The notes: generated by a model from the sequence alone, not told the origin. Shown: positions 31,019 through 39,671, counted from the first letter of the stretch. The stretch: DNA of 48,581 bases from Acidimicrobiia bacterium (GCA_035471805.1 DATIPS010000017.1:1-48581); one strand, 5' to 3'. A program made the numbers and translations.

Positions 31019-31675
31019 ATGAAGAAAACCCGGTCTGCTCTCGTAATGACGGTCGCCCTCGTGGTTGCCGGGTGTTCATCGGCGCCGGATGCGGACACAG
31101 GGGCGTCCGGGACCGTGTTGCCGGCCTCGACGACTTCCACTGCGCTCACGACCACCGTCGTCGAGTCATCGGTGACTACGACTACCCGGGCATCCGATCC
31201 CGCCGACGGCGTGGCCGTGACGACGTCGCCACCGCCCGGACAAGTAGCCACGGTCGAAGTGCTGGTCTACCTGCTCGGAGGACCCGACGCCGACCCGGAC
31301 GGCTTCGACTGCGCGGCCGTCTCTCCCGTCGTGCGCAACGTCCGCCCGCCGGCGTTGCTGAGGGGGGCCTTCGAAGCCCTCCTTGCCGGACCGACCGACG
31401 AGGAGCGGGAGGCGGGCTACGACAGCTGGTTCTCCTCCGACACGGGCTGGTCGCTCGGGTCGGTGACGATCGTGGACGGTGTTGCCCGGATCGACTTCAG
31501 CGAGGATTCCCCACTCATCAACAACGCCTCGACCTCCTGCGGGAGCGCAGGCTTCCTGGCCCAGCTGGACTCGACGGCACTGCAGTTCCCGACCGTCGAT
31601 GAGGTCGTCTACTCGTTCGGCGGCGACCCCGCTCCCTTCTACGAGTGGCTGCAAAGGGATCCGCCGGAGGCCTGA
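31019..31675 (+). CDS. GerMN-domain lipoprotein
   Basis: A 218-residue lipoprotein: signal peptide with lipobox VVAG-Cys, a Thr/Ser-rich linker of about 60 residues, and a C-terminal GerMN (sporulation/germination-type) domain beginning TVEVLVYLLGG and containing LLRGAFEALLAGPTDEEREAGY, WSLGSVTIVDGVARIDFSED and LAQLDSTALQFPTVDEVVYSFGG. GerMN domains occur on envelope proteins such as LpqB and are thought to bind cell-wall or protein partners. Two domain Cys may pair. ATG 31019 starts the signal peptide; an upstream ATG pair would add an unlikely leader. Confidence 0.88.
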   Translation: MKKTRSALVMTVALVVAGCSSAPDADTGASGTVLPASTTSTALTTTVVESSVTTTTRASDPADGVAVTTSPPPGQVATVEVLVYLLGGPDADPDGFDCAAVSPVVRNVRPPALLRGAFEALLAGPTDEEREAGYDSWFSSDTGWSLGSVTIVDGVARIDFSEDSPLINNASTSCGSAGFLAQLDSTALQFPTVDEVVYSFGGDPAPFYEWLQRDPPEA

Positions 31676-31726
31676 AGCCCGGATGACGTCCCGGAACGGT
31701 CATCCGCGCCGGGCCGGGAGAAGGTC

Positions 31727-33199
31727 CTAGCCGGAGTCGGGCAGCTGCTCTTTTCCTCGCTGCTCAGCAGCGCGGGCGATCTTTCGTGCCATCTGCCTGA
31801 AGATCGTCGAGTGAAACGGCAACATCGAATACCAGTACAGCCGGCCGGTGACACCACGCGGAGCGAATCGGGCGGACTGGATCAGACTCGAGCCTTCCGG
31901 TGTCTCTTCGATCGACCATCCGAGCCAGGCGGTGCCGGGCACTTTCATTTCGGCTTGCAGCAGGAGCCTGCCTCGCTCGGCGTCGACTTCCGCTACCCGA
32001 AAGAAGTCGACCGTCTCCGCCGGTCGAAGCTCCTCCGGATCGCGGCGACCCCGCCGCAAGCCGACGCCTCCGATCAGCTGGTCGAACCAACCACGAATCG
32101 TCCAAGCCCAGTTCATCGTGTAATAGCCCACATCTCCACCGATACGGCTGACCGCCCAGAACAGATCGGCTTTGGAAGCCGTCGACGCAACGACTCGCCG
32201 ATCGATTTCCATCCTTGCTCCGGACCAGGCCGGATCGTTCGGCATCGGCGCGGCCGGAGTGGTCACAGCATCCGACCAGCGAGTCTCGACCTCGGCATGC
32301 GAGACTCTCTCCAATGCCCGCCGGACTGCTTCTCGATAGGGGAGAAGCGTGGACGGCTCGAATCCGGGCGGCGAGTCATGCGTAACCACCACGTTGTTCA
32401 GCAGGCTATCGATGAGCGAGCTGCTGATCCCGGAGGGAAGCGGAGTCGCGAGAGCAACGAACAGTGAGGAGAGGCGGGCACTGAAGATGGGGAGCGGAAT
32501 CACAACGCGCTTCCTCAGACCCGCAACTACTGCGTATCCCTGCATCAGTTCCTCGTAGGTGAGGATGTCCGGTCCGCCCACGTCGTAGACACGGTCGACC
32601 GGCTCCGGCTCGTCGATCACCGAGACCAGTATTTCGAGAACGTTGCGGACTGCGATCGGCTGACAGCGCGACCGCATCCAGCGAGGTCGCATGATCACAG
32701 GAAGGATCTCCGTGAGATGCCGGATCATTTCGAACGAGACCGATCCGGAGCCGATGATCACCGCTGCACGAATCTCGGTTACCGGCGTACCCCCGGAAGC
32801 GAGTATCTGCCCTACTTCCTGGCGGCTGGCGAGATGGGCCGACAGTATGTCCGCGTCGGAGCCGAGGCCCCCCAGATAGACGATCCTTTTCAGGCCGGCC
32901 GTTTCCGCCGCCTCAGCGAAGTTCCGGGCCGCCTGCCGGTCCAGCTCGGCGAACCGGCCGGCCGAAATGCCCATGGCGTGAATGAGGTAGAAGGCCGCAT
33001 CACATCCTGCAAGAGCAGATTCGAGGGTGTGGGGAGCAAGCGCATCCGCCGCCACGACCTCGACCCGATCCCGCCAGGGGTCGAGGGTCAGCTGGTCCGG
33101 GTCGCGGGTCATGCAGCGGACCTCGAACCCTCCGTCGAGGAGCCGGGGGACCAACCGACCGCCGATGTAGCCGGTCGCACCGGTGACCAGAACCTTCAT
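31727..33199 (-). CDS. NAD(P)-binding SDR epimerase-like protein with C-terminal DUF2867
   Basis: A 490-residue two-domain protein. Residues 1-290 are an atypical extended SDR: MKVLVTGATGYIGGRLVPRLLDGGFEVRC gives the GxxGxxG NAD(P) site and YLIHAMG, RIVYLGGLGSD, VIIGSGSVSFEMIRHLTEILPVIMRPRWM follow. Residues about 320-490 are DUF2867 (FWAVSRIGGDVGYYTMNWAWTIRGWFDQLIGGVGLRRGRRDPEEL, VDFFRVAEVD, MKVPGTAWLGWSI, RGVTGRLYWYSMLPFHSTIFRQMARKIA). The fusion is common in bacteria; no reaction is firmly known. ATG 33199 has no clear ribosome site. Confidence 0.92.
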   Translation of the reverse strand: MKVLVTGATGYIGGRLVPRLLDGGFEVRCMTRDPDQLTLDPWRDRVEVVAADALAPHTLESALAGCDAAFYLIHAMGISAGRFAELDRQAARNFAEAAETAGLKRIVYLGGLGSDADILSAHLASRQEVGQILASGGTPVTEIRAAVIIGSGSVSFEMIRHLTEILPVIMRPRWMRSRCQPIAVRNVLEILVSVIDEPEPVDRVYDVGGPDILTYEELMQGYAVVAGLRKRVVIPLPIFSARLSSLFVALATPLPSGISSSLIDSLLNNVVVTHDSPPGFEPSTLLPYREAVRRALERVSHAEVETRWSDAVTTPAAPMPNDPAWSGARMEIDRRVVASTASKADLFWAVSRIGGDVGYYTMNWAWTIRGWFDQLIGGVGLRRGRRDPEELRPAETVDFFRVAEVDAERGRLLLQAEMKVPGTAWLGWSIEETPEGSSLIQSARFAPRGVTGRLYWYSMLPFHSTIFRQMARKIARAAEQRGKEQLPDSG

Positions 33200-33269
33200 G
33201 AAAGGAAACTACCGGGAGCACAGACTCCCGGCACCCTGTCCGCCGGGATTCCTCTCCGATGGCCGTCGG

Positions 33270-34412
33270 CTAAAGACCCAGGGACCGCCCGATCAGCTCC
33301 TTCATGATCTCGGTCGTGCCGCCGTAGATCGTCTGAACACGGCTGTCGGCGAACATCCTGCTGATCGGATACTCCGTCATGTAGCCGTAGCCGCCGTGGA
33401 GTTGCAGGCACCGGTCCATCACCTTCACCTGCAGTTCGGTTGTCCACCATTTGGCCATTGCGGCGGTGTCTGCACCAAGCCTGCCTTCGTTGAGTTCGGT
33501 GATACAGCGGTCGACGAAGTTCTGCCCGATCTCGAGCTCGGTGGCCATCTCGGCCATCATGAACCGGTTGTGCTGGAACTTCCCGATGGGCCGCCCGAAC
33601 GCCCGGCGCTCCTTTATGTAGTCCATCGTCACCTCGAAACCTCGCCGCACCGCGGCCATCGCCATCACGGCGATCACGAGCCGTTCCTGCGGAAGGTTCT
33701 GAACCAGATAGAAGAACCCGGCGCCCTCGGCGCCCAGCAAGTTGCGGGCCGGTACCCGCACATCCGTGAAGAACAACTCGGACGTGTCCTGTGCTTTGAG
33801 GCCGAGCTTTTCGAGGTTGCGGCCCCTCTCGAAACCTTCCATTCCGCGTTCGACCACGAGCAGGCTCAACCCGCCGTGCGGATCATCAGACGTGCGGGCA
33901 ACGACGATGACCAGATCGGCGAGTTGACCGTTGGTGATGAAGGTCTTTGCCCCGTTGATGACGTAGTCGTCGCCGTCTCGCACGGCTCTCGTGCGGATGG
34001 CGGCCAGATCGGAGCCGGTGCCCGGCTCCGTCATGGCGATCGCTCCGATCGTCGTGCCTGCCACCATCGCCGGGAGCCAGCGTCCCATCTGCTCCTCGGT
34101 ACCGAGCGCGGTCAGATATGGAACCACTATGTCGGAGTGAACACTGAAACCGGGTCCGCTGGCCAGCACCCGGGCCTGCTCCTCGATGAGAACCGCCGGG
34201 AAGCGGAAGTCATCGACGGCCGGCCCACCGAACTCCTCGGGAACGGTGTGTGCGAGGTGACCCTGGGCGCCGGCCTTCTCCCACAACTCCCTGGGCACCA
34301 TTCCGGCCTTGTCCCATTCATCGTGAAACGGCGCCACTTCCTTCTCGAAGAACTCCCGGGCGGCAGCCCGGTAGAGATCGTGTTCGTCGGTGAAGATCGT
34401 GCGCGACAGCAT
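33270..34412 (-). CDS. Acyl-CoA dehydrogenase
   Basis: A 380-residue FAD enzyme that introduces a 2,3-double bond into acyl-CoA. AMTEPGTGSDLAAI is the FAD/substrate signature, VINGAKTFITNGQLADLVIVVART the central barrel, RRAFGRPIGKFQHNRFMMAEMATEL the helical domain, and QLHGGYGYMTEYPISRMFADSRVQTIYGGTTEIMKELI ends with catalytic Glu368, the position used by short- and medium-chain enzymes. ATG 34412 has GAGGATC upstream. Standing alone here without an electron-transfer flavoprotein gene; chain-length preference cannot be told from sequence. Confidence 0.95.
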   Translation of the reverse strand: MLSRTIFTDEHDLYRAAAREFFEKEVAPFHDEWDKAGMVPRELWEKAGAQGHLAHTVPEEFGGPAVDDFRFPAVLIEEQARVLASGPGFSVHSDIVVPYLTALGTEEQMGRWLPAMVAGTTIGAIAMTEPGTGSDLAAIRTRAVRDGDDYVINGAKTFITNGQLADLVIVVARTSDDPHGGLSLLVVERGMEGFERGRNLEKLGLKAQDTSELFFTDVRVPARNLLGAEGAGFFYLVQNLPQERLVIAVMAMAAVRRGFEVTMDYIKERRAFGRPIGKFQHNRFMMAEMATELEIGQNFVDRCITELNEGRLGADTAAMAKWWTTELQVKVMDRCLQLHGGYGYMTEYPISRMFADSRVQTIYGGTTEIMKELIGRSLGL

Positions 34413-34561
34413 GAGTCTGATCCTCGCAGATCCGGAGGAGTCTCGACCGCGCTCTGCCGCTCTTTGGACACAAATCGGCTCTGTGGACCTGAGCCGGCCC
34501 TCGGTTCGCCTCTATTCATCTGCGCCGGATCGTGATGCAATTGATGCAGAAGGAGTCAGAG

Positions 34562-35200
34562 GTGAGCCGCATTCGAGGTGCTCGCAAGGTTGGCTTGGGC
34601 GCCCTCCTCGTCGGCCTCGCCGTTGCCTGTACTCCGCCTCCCCCGCCCTCGGCGGCGACGGTCGCCCTGGAGGGGCGTTTGCTGACCGAGGCGGACGTCG
34701 GGAGCGGCTTCGCTGAGGAGAGCCGGGGCCGGGCCGGGGTGAGCGGGGGAATGATCTGTCCCGAGGCGGACTTCGAAACAGCGGATGTGGGAGTCGTTCG
34801 AGTCGCATTCGTTCGAGGGTCCGGCCGGGATGAGATTGGGCTGGACCAGGTGCTCCGGGTGGCAGAGCAGGGGGAACTCGACCGTCTGTTCGTCGGAATG
34901 AGAGACGCCTACGAGGCATGCTTTGGCGTGGTGTGGACCGACTACGGCGACACCCGGATGGTCGAACCCTTGATGATCCCGGAAGTCGGCGATGATCGAA
35001 TCGCGGTTCACGCCGTGCGCGGCGACCCACCGTTCGACGGGCGGCACGACGACGATCGAGGCGTGATCGTCCGATCGGGAGACATCTTGATCGAGATAAC
35101 CGTCTCGGAGGTGCACGACAGTGCTCAAACACCGCCGTCCCTGGGCGACGAGGAGTTCCTGGGGATCGTTGCGAAGGCGCTGGAGAAACTCACCGGCTGA
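34562..35200 (+). CDS. Lipoprotein of unknown function
   Basis: A 212-residue lipoprotein. Signal peptide ends LAVA-Cys, followed by a short Pro-rich spacer and about 170 residues with the flow ALEGRLLTEADVGSGFAEESRGR, ICPEADFE, VRVAFVR, LFVGMRDAYEACFGVVW, ILIEITVSE: the alternating strand pattern and paired Cys of PknH-sensor-like/LppX-like actinobacterial lipoproteins (weak resemblance). GTG 34562 has AAGGAG six bases upstream; an earlier GTG at 34532 would overlap that site. Monocistronic. Confidence 0.78.
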   Translation: MSRIRGARKVGLGALLVGLAVACTPPPPPSAATVALEGRLLTEADVGSGFAEESRGRAGVSGGMICPEADFETADVGVVRVAFVRGSGRDEIGLDQVLRVAEQGELDRLFVGMRDAYEACFGVVWTDYGDTRMVEPLMIPEVGDDRIAVHAVRGDPPFDGRHDDDRGVIVRSGDILIEITVSEVHDSAQTPPSLGDEEFLGIVAKALEKLTG

Positions 35201-35224
35201 GACCGGTGAGCCCAACGCTCTCCG

Positions 35225-35275
35225 TTTTCTCGGCAATACTGTGGTTCTCCACGCGCATCAGCATTGCTGAGAAAA
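35225..35275. repeat. Wide inverted repeat between two lipoprotein genes
   Basis: TTTTCTCGGCAAT (35225-35237) and ATTGCTGAGAAAA (35263-35275) match over 13 positions with a single G-U. The 25-base loop itself contains GTGG-TTCT-CCAC (35241-35252), so the RNA would form a nested stem. It lies 25 bases after one lipoprotein stop and 72 before the next start; terminator or leader structure both fit. Confidence 0.5.
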
Positions 35276-35317
35276 TGATCGGTGCGGAACCTCTCGCCCA
35301 TGGGCTGCGTCAAAGGG

Positions 35318-35348
35318 GGGATCAGACATAAACGAAGGGATCAGACAT
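35318..35348 (+). repeat. Tandem duplication of a ribosome-site/start-codon segment
   Basis: GGGATCAGACAT occurs at 35318-35329 and again at 35337-35348, offset by 19 bases. The second copy contains the ribosome site and the first two bases of the ATG at 35347; in the first copy the equivalent codon is ATA. This looks like a small local duplication in which one start became the working one. Confidence 0.7.
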
Positions 35349-35907
35349 GAATACTCGTTGGATTCGAGCACTCGCCCTGCTGGCGGTGCTTTCTCTTGCT
35401 CTGGTTGCTTGTGGCGACGGTACGGTCGACGAAGCACCGACCGCTTCGTTGCCGCCTGCCACCGGTGACGATCAACCACCCGCCGCCTCTGGGGCCTGTC
35501 TAGAAGGCGAACCCGATTGCGTCGATACCGGCGTCGTGAACGCTCCACCGCTTCCCCTCGAAGACGAGGAGCCGAATGTCGTTTCCGGCGGAGGCGCAGT
35601 CTCCGGCGGTATGACCGTCAACGGTGGACTCGAGGTATCCGAGGCTCTGGCGACCGACGCGGTCGGCATCATCGCCGTGCAGGGCTACCTGCTCGATGAC
35701 GGCACCGGCGCCCTGCTGTGCGAAGCCCTGGCCGAGTCGTATCCACCCCAGTGTGGAGGCGCTTCGATCCCGGTCACCGGCTACGAAGAGGCCATCGATG
35801 TTCCGCTCGCCAACGCTTCGGGCGTGACGTGGACGGATGATCGCGTGACGTTGTTCGGGGAAATCGTCGAGGGCGTCCTCGTCGTAGACCCGACCGTCGC
35901 CGGCTGA
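35347..35907 (+). CDS. Secreted acidic lipoprotein, function unknown
   Basis: A 186-residue lipoprotein. Signal peptide ends LALVA-Cys; the mature protein is acidic and low in Lys/Arg, with a Pro/Asp/Glu spacer, two Cys (GACLEGEPDC) and a C-terminal domain with VQGYLLDDGTGALLCEALAESYPPQCGG, which resembles short OB-like domains with a disulfide seen in actinobacterial lipoproteins. ATG 35347 is preceded by AGGGAT within the duplicated segment. Ends in front of a strong bidirectional hairpin. Confidence 0.78.
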   Translation: MNTRWIRALALLAVLSLALVACGDGTVDEAPTASLPPATGDDQPPAASGACLEGEPDCVDTGVVNAPPLPLEDEEPNVVSGGGAVSGGMTVNGGLEVSEALATDAVGIIAVQGYLLDDGTGALLCEALAESYPPQCGGASIPVTGYEEAIDVPLANASGVTWTDDRVTLFGEIVEGVLVVDPTVAG

Positions 35908-35919
35908 GCCCCGATTCTT

Positions 35920-35961
35920 CTCCGTGATGCGGCCGTCACTTGCGACGGCTGCATCACGGAG
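35920..35961. terminator. Strong bidirectional terminator-like hairpin
   Basis: CTCCGTGATGC-g-GCCGTC pairs with GACGGC-t-GCATCACGGAG around an ACTTGC loop: 17 pairs plus one internal G-U. It lies between the convergent stops of the lipoprotein (35907) and the cyclase (35971), 12 and 9 bases away, and would end both transcripts. U-tracts are absent on the lipoprotein side. Confidence 0.8.
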
Positions 35962-35970
35962 AGACGGTCT

Positions 35971-36798
35971 CTAGGCGCCCTCGGCCTGCCAGTCCACCTC
36001 GTACAACGGGACGGGGTCCGGAAAACCCTTCAGCCCGATGGAGCCCTGCGCCACGAACCGGTGGGTCTTCCCGATGGCGAGATCCCGCACCGGTCCCGAT
36101 ACGAGGGTCTGCCCTCCGGCCGCGTGAGCGCAGATACGGGCGGCCAGGTTGACGGATGCGCCGAACAGGTCCTCGCTGTCTTCGACCGGTTCACCTGCGC
36201 TTATACCGATCTTGATCGACATCGGTGGTCCTTCCGCCGACTGCTCGGCGCAGTTGCGCTGGATGTTGTTCGAGGCTTCTACTGCTCTCGATACCGATAC
36301 AAAGCTGGCGAGAATCCCGTCGCCCGTATGTTTCACCTCTCGACCGCCGAACCGCCCAAGGGCGGTTCGGACGAGGTCGTTGTGGCGCTGGATCAGGCCG
36401 AAAACCGCCTCGTCGCCCAGGGTCGTGCTGACGTTGGTCGAGCCCTGGATGTCGGTGAACATGATCGCCCGGAGGGCTGAATCCGGACGCCCGTCGATGA
36501 GAACACGGTCGTTACCGTCCGTTTCGGTGCCGCCCATGAACTGAGACAGGGTCGGTGCGCCGACCTCGATGACCTCATGGGGCATGAGACCGTGCGCAGC
36601 CTTGTGGCAAGCGACCAGCGAATCGACGTCCGGTGACTCAGCGAGACAGAAGGCTTTCCCTTGAGGATCCGAGAACCAGTAACTCAGGAACCGAACACCG
36701 AACTCGTCCTGCACCTGCAGGTCGTGTCGATGAGCTTCCGCAACATCCTCGGGCGTCGCGTCGCCCAGGCCGGGGTGGACATCCATGTATATCGGCAT
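35971..36798 (-). CDS. DUF4242-adenylate/guanylate cyclase fusion
   Basis: A 275-residue fusion. Residues 1-88 are DUF4242 (PIYMDVHPGLGDATPEDVAEAHRHDLQVQDEFGVRFLSYWFSDPQGKAFCLAESPD), a small ferredoxin-like, metal-associated family. Residues about 108-250 are a class III nucleotide cyclase: metal Asp116 (IMFTDIQGS) and Asp160 (HTGDG), purine-selecting Lys156 and the SVNLAARI segment with transition-state Asn and Arg. Presence of Lys and the LFG-x-SVN pattern favours cAMP. Cytoplasmic, no membrane helix. Inference: the DUF4242 head senses a ligand or metal and sets cyclase activity. Confidence 0.92.
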   Translation of the reverse strand: MPIYMDVHPGLGDATPEDVAEAHRHDLQVQDEFGVRFLSYWFSDPQGKAFCLAESPDVDSLVACHKAAHGLMPHEVIEVGAPTLSQFMGGTETDGNDRVLIDGRPDSALRAIMFTDIQGSTNVSTTLGDEAVFGLIQRHNDLVRTALGRFGGREVKHTGDGILASFVSVSRAVEASNNIQRNCAEQSAEGPPMSIKIGISAGEPVEDSEDLFGASVNLAARICAHAAGGQTLVSGPVRDLAIGKTHRFVAQGSIGLKGFPDPVPLYEVDWQAEGA

Positions 36799-36981
36799 GC
36801 GGCGATTCTAGGAGGTGGGCAGCCCTACCGGCCCGCCGGCAGTCGAACGGGGGAGGCAACGGTGGCCGGGCACGGCTCGACGCAAGCTGGTTGCCGCCGC
36901 CGGCTGCGGAGGCGCCCCCCTTGGGGGACGCACCGTCGAGGGCCGACGATCAACCTCGACCAGGCTGTAATCTGTTGCCCC

Positions 36982-37314
36982 ATGACCTCCGGAAATCTGT
37001 TCGACGCCGCCGTCAAAGCCCTTGACGATTGTGACGCGGCGCTCGGCAAACTCGACAAGCTTTGTTGTGAACCGGGCCGCAGTCCGAGCATGAAGGCTCT
37101 TGCGAGGACGCTGGCGGCGGCACGCGCCGGCCTCGATGATCCCGGCGCCGACATGGACGGCACGTTGGCTCACCTCGAGGATGCCGGCGCGCAGGTGGGG
37201 AGACTCCAGGTGGGATGTTGCACGCCGGTCCGGCTGCCTCTGTATGCGACTTTTCTGGAGGGTCTGACGACCGCGCAGCTCGCCATCAACCGGTCGATGG
37301 GCCTGGGTCACTAG
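36982..37314 (+). CDS. Small helical Cys-pair protein, leaderless
   Basis: A 110-residue soluble protein, mostly helical (NLFDAAVKALDDCDAALGKLDKL, MKALARTLAAARAGLDD, YATFLEGLTTAQLAINRSMGL), with two Cys-Cys pairs, LCCEPG and GCCTP, placed about 46 residues apart, which could bind metal or form disulfides. TAATCT ends eight bases before ATG 36982 and there is no ribosome site, so the mRNA is probably leaderless. The same frame is open to 36661 but that part is antisense to the cyclase gene. No family recognised. Confidence 0.7.
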   Translation: MTSGNLFDAAVKALDDCDAALGKLDKLCCEPGRSPSMKALARTLAAARAGLDDPGADMDGTLAHLEDAGAQVGRLQVGCCTPVRLPLYATFLEGLTTAQLAINRSMGLGH

Positions 37315-37381
37315 ACCTCTGAGAGTCCGGCGTGCCGAGACTCGGGTTTCGCTTCAGCCGTCGACCTGCCCGTCATCGTCG

Positions 37382-37906
37382 TTATGAGACGGCGATGGGA
37401 CCCTCAGTGCCGGTGACCGCCCAACCGGCATCGGACAAAGTGAGCCGGTAGGTCAGCCAGGTTCCGCACACGCCACCGCACCAGAGCGAGACGGGCACCA
37501 GTGCGTCGTCACCGTCGAACGACACCTCGCCGACACCGATGATCACTGCGCCTTCGATCGTCGGAGAGAGGTCTTCGGTCTGGAAGTCGCGGGGGTCGTC
37601 GATCCAGCGGACCGGACCGAATGGCTCGACCGCAAGCTCGACCGCCGCCCGTTCTTCGTCGGTCAGTTGGCGGGCCTCTGCACCGCCGTCCGCGGTCGGG
37701 TTACCGGCGAACGGGTCGAGGCTCGATTGGATCAGGTATTCCGTGAACGGCGGGGGACCGTCCCCGAACGTGTGGTTCTCGGTTATCAGTTCGTGTACCG
37801 CCGCGGCGAGGATCTGAGGGCTCTCGTCCGGGCGAGCATCGGACTCGCCGGAGCCGCATGCGGCAGCGAACAGGGAAAATGTCACTGCCAAAAGAAGGTA
37901 TCTCAT
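37382..37906 (-). CDS. Lipoprotein of unknown function
   Basis: A 174-residue lipoprotein: signal peptide LLLAVTFSLFAAA-Cys, then an acidic domain. VHELITENHTFGDGPPPFTEYLIQSSLDP is a helical entry; the end GDDALVPVSLWCGGVCGTWLTYRLTLSDAGWAVTGTEGPIAVS with two Cys resembles the terminal strands of NTF2-like or immune-type domains in which a W-x-V strand closes the sheet. ATG 37906 has only a weak ribosome site; the divergent MFS gene starts 66 bases away. Confidence 0.78.
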   Translation of the reverse strand: MRYLLLAVTFSLFAAACGSGESDARPDESPQILAAAVHELITENHTFGDGPPPFTEYLIQSSLDPFAGNPTADGGAEARQLTDEERAAVELAVEPFGPVRWIDDPRDFQTEDLSPTIEGAVIIGVGEVSFDGDDALVPVSLWCGGVCGTWLTYRLTLSDAGWAVTGTEGPIAVS

Positions 37907-37971
37907 GGTCTTGAGACGTACGGGCCCCACTCCAGGTTCCCACGGATCGAGCCACGGCCGGTTAGCGTCGG

Positions 37972-39147
37972 ATGGTGACCGTTGAACCAGCCACAACGGA
38001 TGACGACGAGTTCCAGACCGGCCGGGTCGTGACGATCGCCGCCGGGCACGCCCTCCACGACACTTTCACTGCTTTTCTGCCACCGTTGCTTCCCCGCTTC
38101 ATCGAAAAGCTCTCTATCTCAAACACAGCTGCCGGGGCGCTGTCGGCGTTTCTGCAGATCCCTTCACTTCTCCAGCCGTTCATCGGGCATCTCGCCGACC
38201 GGACGACCTTGCGGTGGATCGTGGTTCTGGCCCCCGGAGTCACCGCGACCGCCATGAGCATTCTCGGCTGGGCGCCCGGTTACACCCTGCTTGCCCTCCT
38301 TCTCCTGGTCGCCGGGCTTAGCGTTGCCGCTTTCCATGCCACTGCGCCCGTTGCCGTGGGCTATCTGTCCGGAACGAAACTCGGGCGCGGCATGGGGCTC
38401 TGGATGGTGGGTGGCGAGTTGGGCCGCACTCTCGGGCCGATCGTGGTGGTCAGCGCCCTCGCTTTGATGTCCCTCCAATCGATGGCGTTTCTGGCGATCG
38501 CCGGTGTTGCAACTTCGGCGATCCTCCACTTCCGTCTCCGTGATGTGCCGCTCCGCACCAAGAGCGACGGTGAGCAGATCCATTGGAAGACGGCCGTGCT
38601 GGCGATGCGGGGTGTGATGGGGCTCCTGGCAGCCCTCGTCGCAGTTCGCAGCATGATGATGATGGCGGTCACGATCTTCCTGCCCGTTTTCCTCACGGAT
38701 GAAGGAACGAACCTGTGGCTGGCCGGCGCCGCCCTGTCCATCGTCGAAGGGGCGGGTGTGGCCGGCGCCTTTGCCGGCGGATGGATGAGCGATCGGCTCG
38801 GCAGGAGGACCATCCTCCTATTCGGGCACCTGGCCGCACCGGCCGCCTTGCTGCTGTTTCTCGTCGCGGAGGGCTGGGTGCGGATCGCGTTGCTGCCCAT
38901 CATCGGGTTCACGCTGCTGGCGATTCCGCCGGTTCTGATGGCTCTGGTGCAGGAACAGTTCCCCGATTCGAGAGCGCTGGCGAACGGCGTGTTCCTGTCG
39001 GTGAACTTCGCCATTCGGTCCGTTGCCGCCGTCGTCTACGGAGCAGTTGGCGATGCTTTCGGACTCTCCACCGCCATGGTCGTCGCCGCGATCGCCGTCT
39101 TTGGAGGAGTCCCGCTGATCTGGCTCCTGCCCCGGGACCGAGCCTAG
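37972..39147 (+). CDS. MFS transporter, fosmidomycin-resistance-like
   Basis: A 391-residue transporter with 12 predicted helices. GHALHDTFTAFLPPLLPRFIEKLSISNTAAGALSAFLQIPSLLQPFIGHLADRT gives the family start and the A-loop motif (GHLADRT); GGWMSDRLGRRTILLFG is the mirrored motif in the second half; GMGLWMVGGELGRTLGPIVV is the characteristic segment of the Fsr/MdtG-like group. Substrate could be a small drug or sugar phosphate analogue; not determinable. ATG 37972 (or GTG 37975) lacks a ribosome site and may be leaderless. Confidence 0.9.
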   Translation: MVTVEPATTDDDEFQTGRVVTIAAGHALHDTFTAFLPPLLPRFIEKLSISNTAAGALSAFLQIPSLLQPFIGHLADRTTLRWIVVLAPGVTATAMSILGWAPGYTLLALLLLVAGLSVAAFHATAPVAVGYLSGTKLGRGMGLWMVGGELGRTLGPIVVVSALALMSLQSMAFLAIAGVATSAILHFRLRDVPLRTKSDGEQIHWKTAVLAMRGVMGLLAALVAVRSMMMMAVTIFLPVFLTDEGTNLWLAGAALSIVEGAGVAGAFAGGWMSDRLGRRTILLFGHLAAPAALLLFLVAEGWVRIALLPIIGFTLLAIPPVLMALVQEQFPDSRALANGVFLSVNFAIRSVAAVVYGAVGDAFGLSTAMVVAAIAVFGGVPLIWLLPRDRA

Positions 39148-39218
39148 GCGTCGCAGGTCCCGGAGAGTCCCGGCGCTCGTTCGGCCACGTCCCTGACGAT
39201 CAGGCCCCCGTTCGAGCT

Positions 39219-39671
39219 CTACGGCTCCAAGTTGCCATCTGGTACCAGGCGGATGACCGGCATGACCCTGTCGGTCTTCCGTTCATACTCACCAAAGAAC
39301 GGCATTGCGGCGACCAGCTTGGACCAGGCTGCCGATCGTTCCTCGCCTTCGAGTGTCACGGCGGTCGCGGCGTGGAACTCGGCCTTGTCCCGCACCCAGA
39401 CGTTCGGGTCGGCTGCCAGGTTCGAATACCAGGCGGGGTGGGAAGCAGCACCCCCTTTCGAACCGACAATGAGAAGGTTGCCACCGTCGCGCACCGATAC
39501 GAGGGGAACTCTCCTGATTCGTCCGGATCTCCTCCCGCGCACGTAGAGAATGATCAGGTTGTCGGCGAACGGGTGCTCCACATCGGATCCGTCACTGGCA
39601 ACATATCGCTGTGCCTGGTTGGCAACGTACTCTGACGGGCTGTCGACGGCCTGCGACTCGATATCGTGCAT
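39219..39671 (-). CDS. Deazaflavin (F420)-dependent nitroreductase (Ddn family)
   Basis: A 150-residue split-barrel protein of the Ddn family. ILYVRGRRSGRIRRVPLVSVRDGGNLLIVGSKGGAASHPAWYSNLAADPNVWVRDKAEFHAATAVTL contains the family core: TxGRxSGxxRxxPL-like strand, V-x-S-x-G-G, P-x-W-Y-x-N-L-x-A-x-P. Members bind F420H2 and reduce quinones, nitro compounds or similar. ATG 39671 has AGGAGAG. Indicates an F420-using organism, in line with the PPOX pair. Confidence 0.93.
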   Translation of the reverse strand: MHDIESQAVDSPSEYVANQAQRYVASDGSDVEHPFADNLIILYVRGRRSGRIRRVPLVSVRDGGNLLIVGSKGGAASHPAWYSNLAADPNVWVRDKAEFHAATAVTLEGEERSAAWSKLVAAMPFFGEYERKTDRVMPVIRLVPDGNLEP

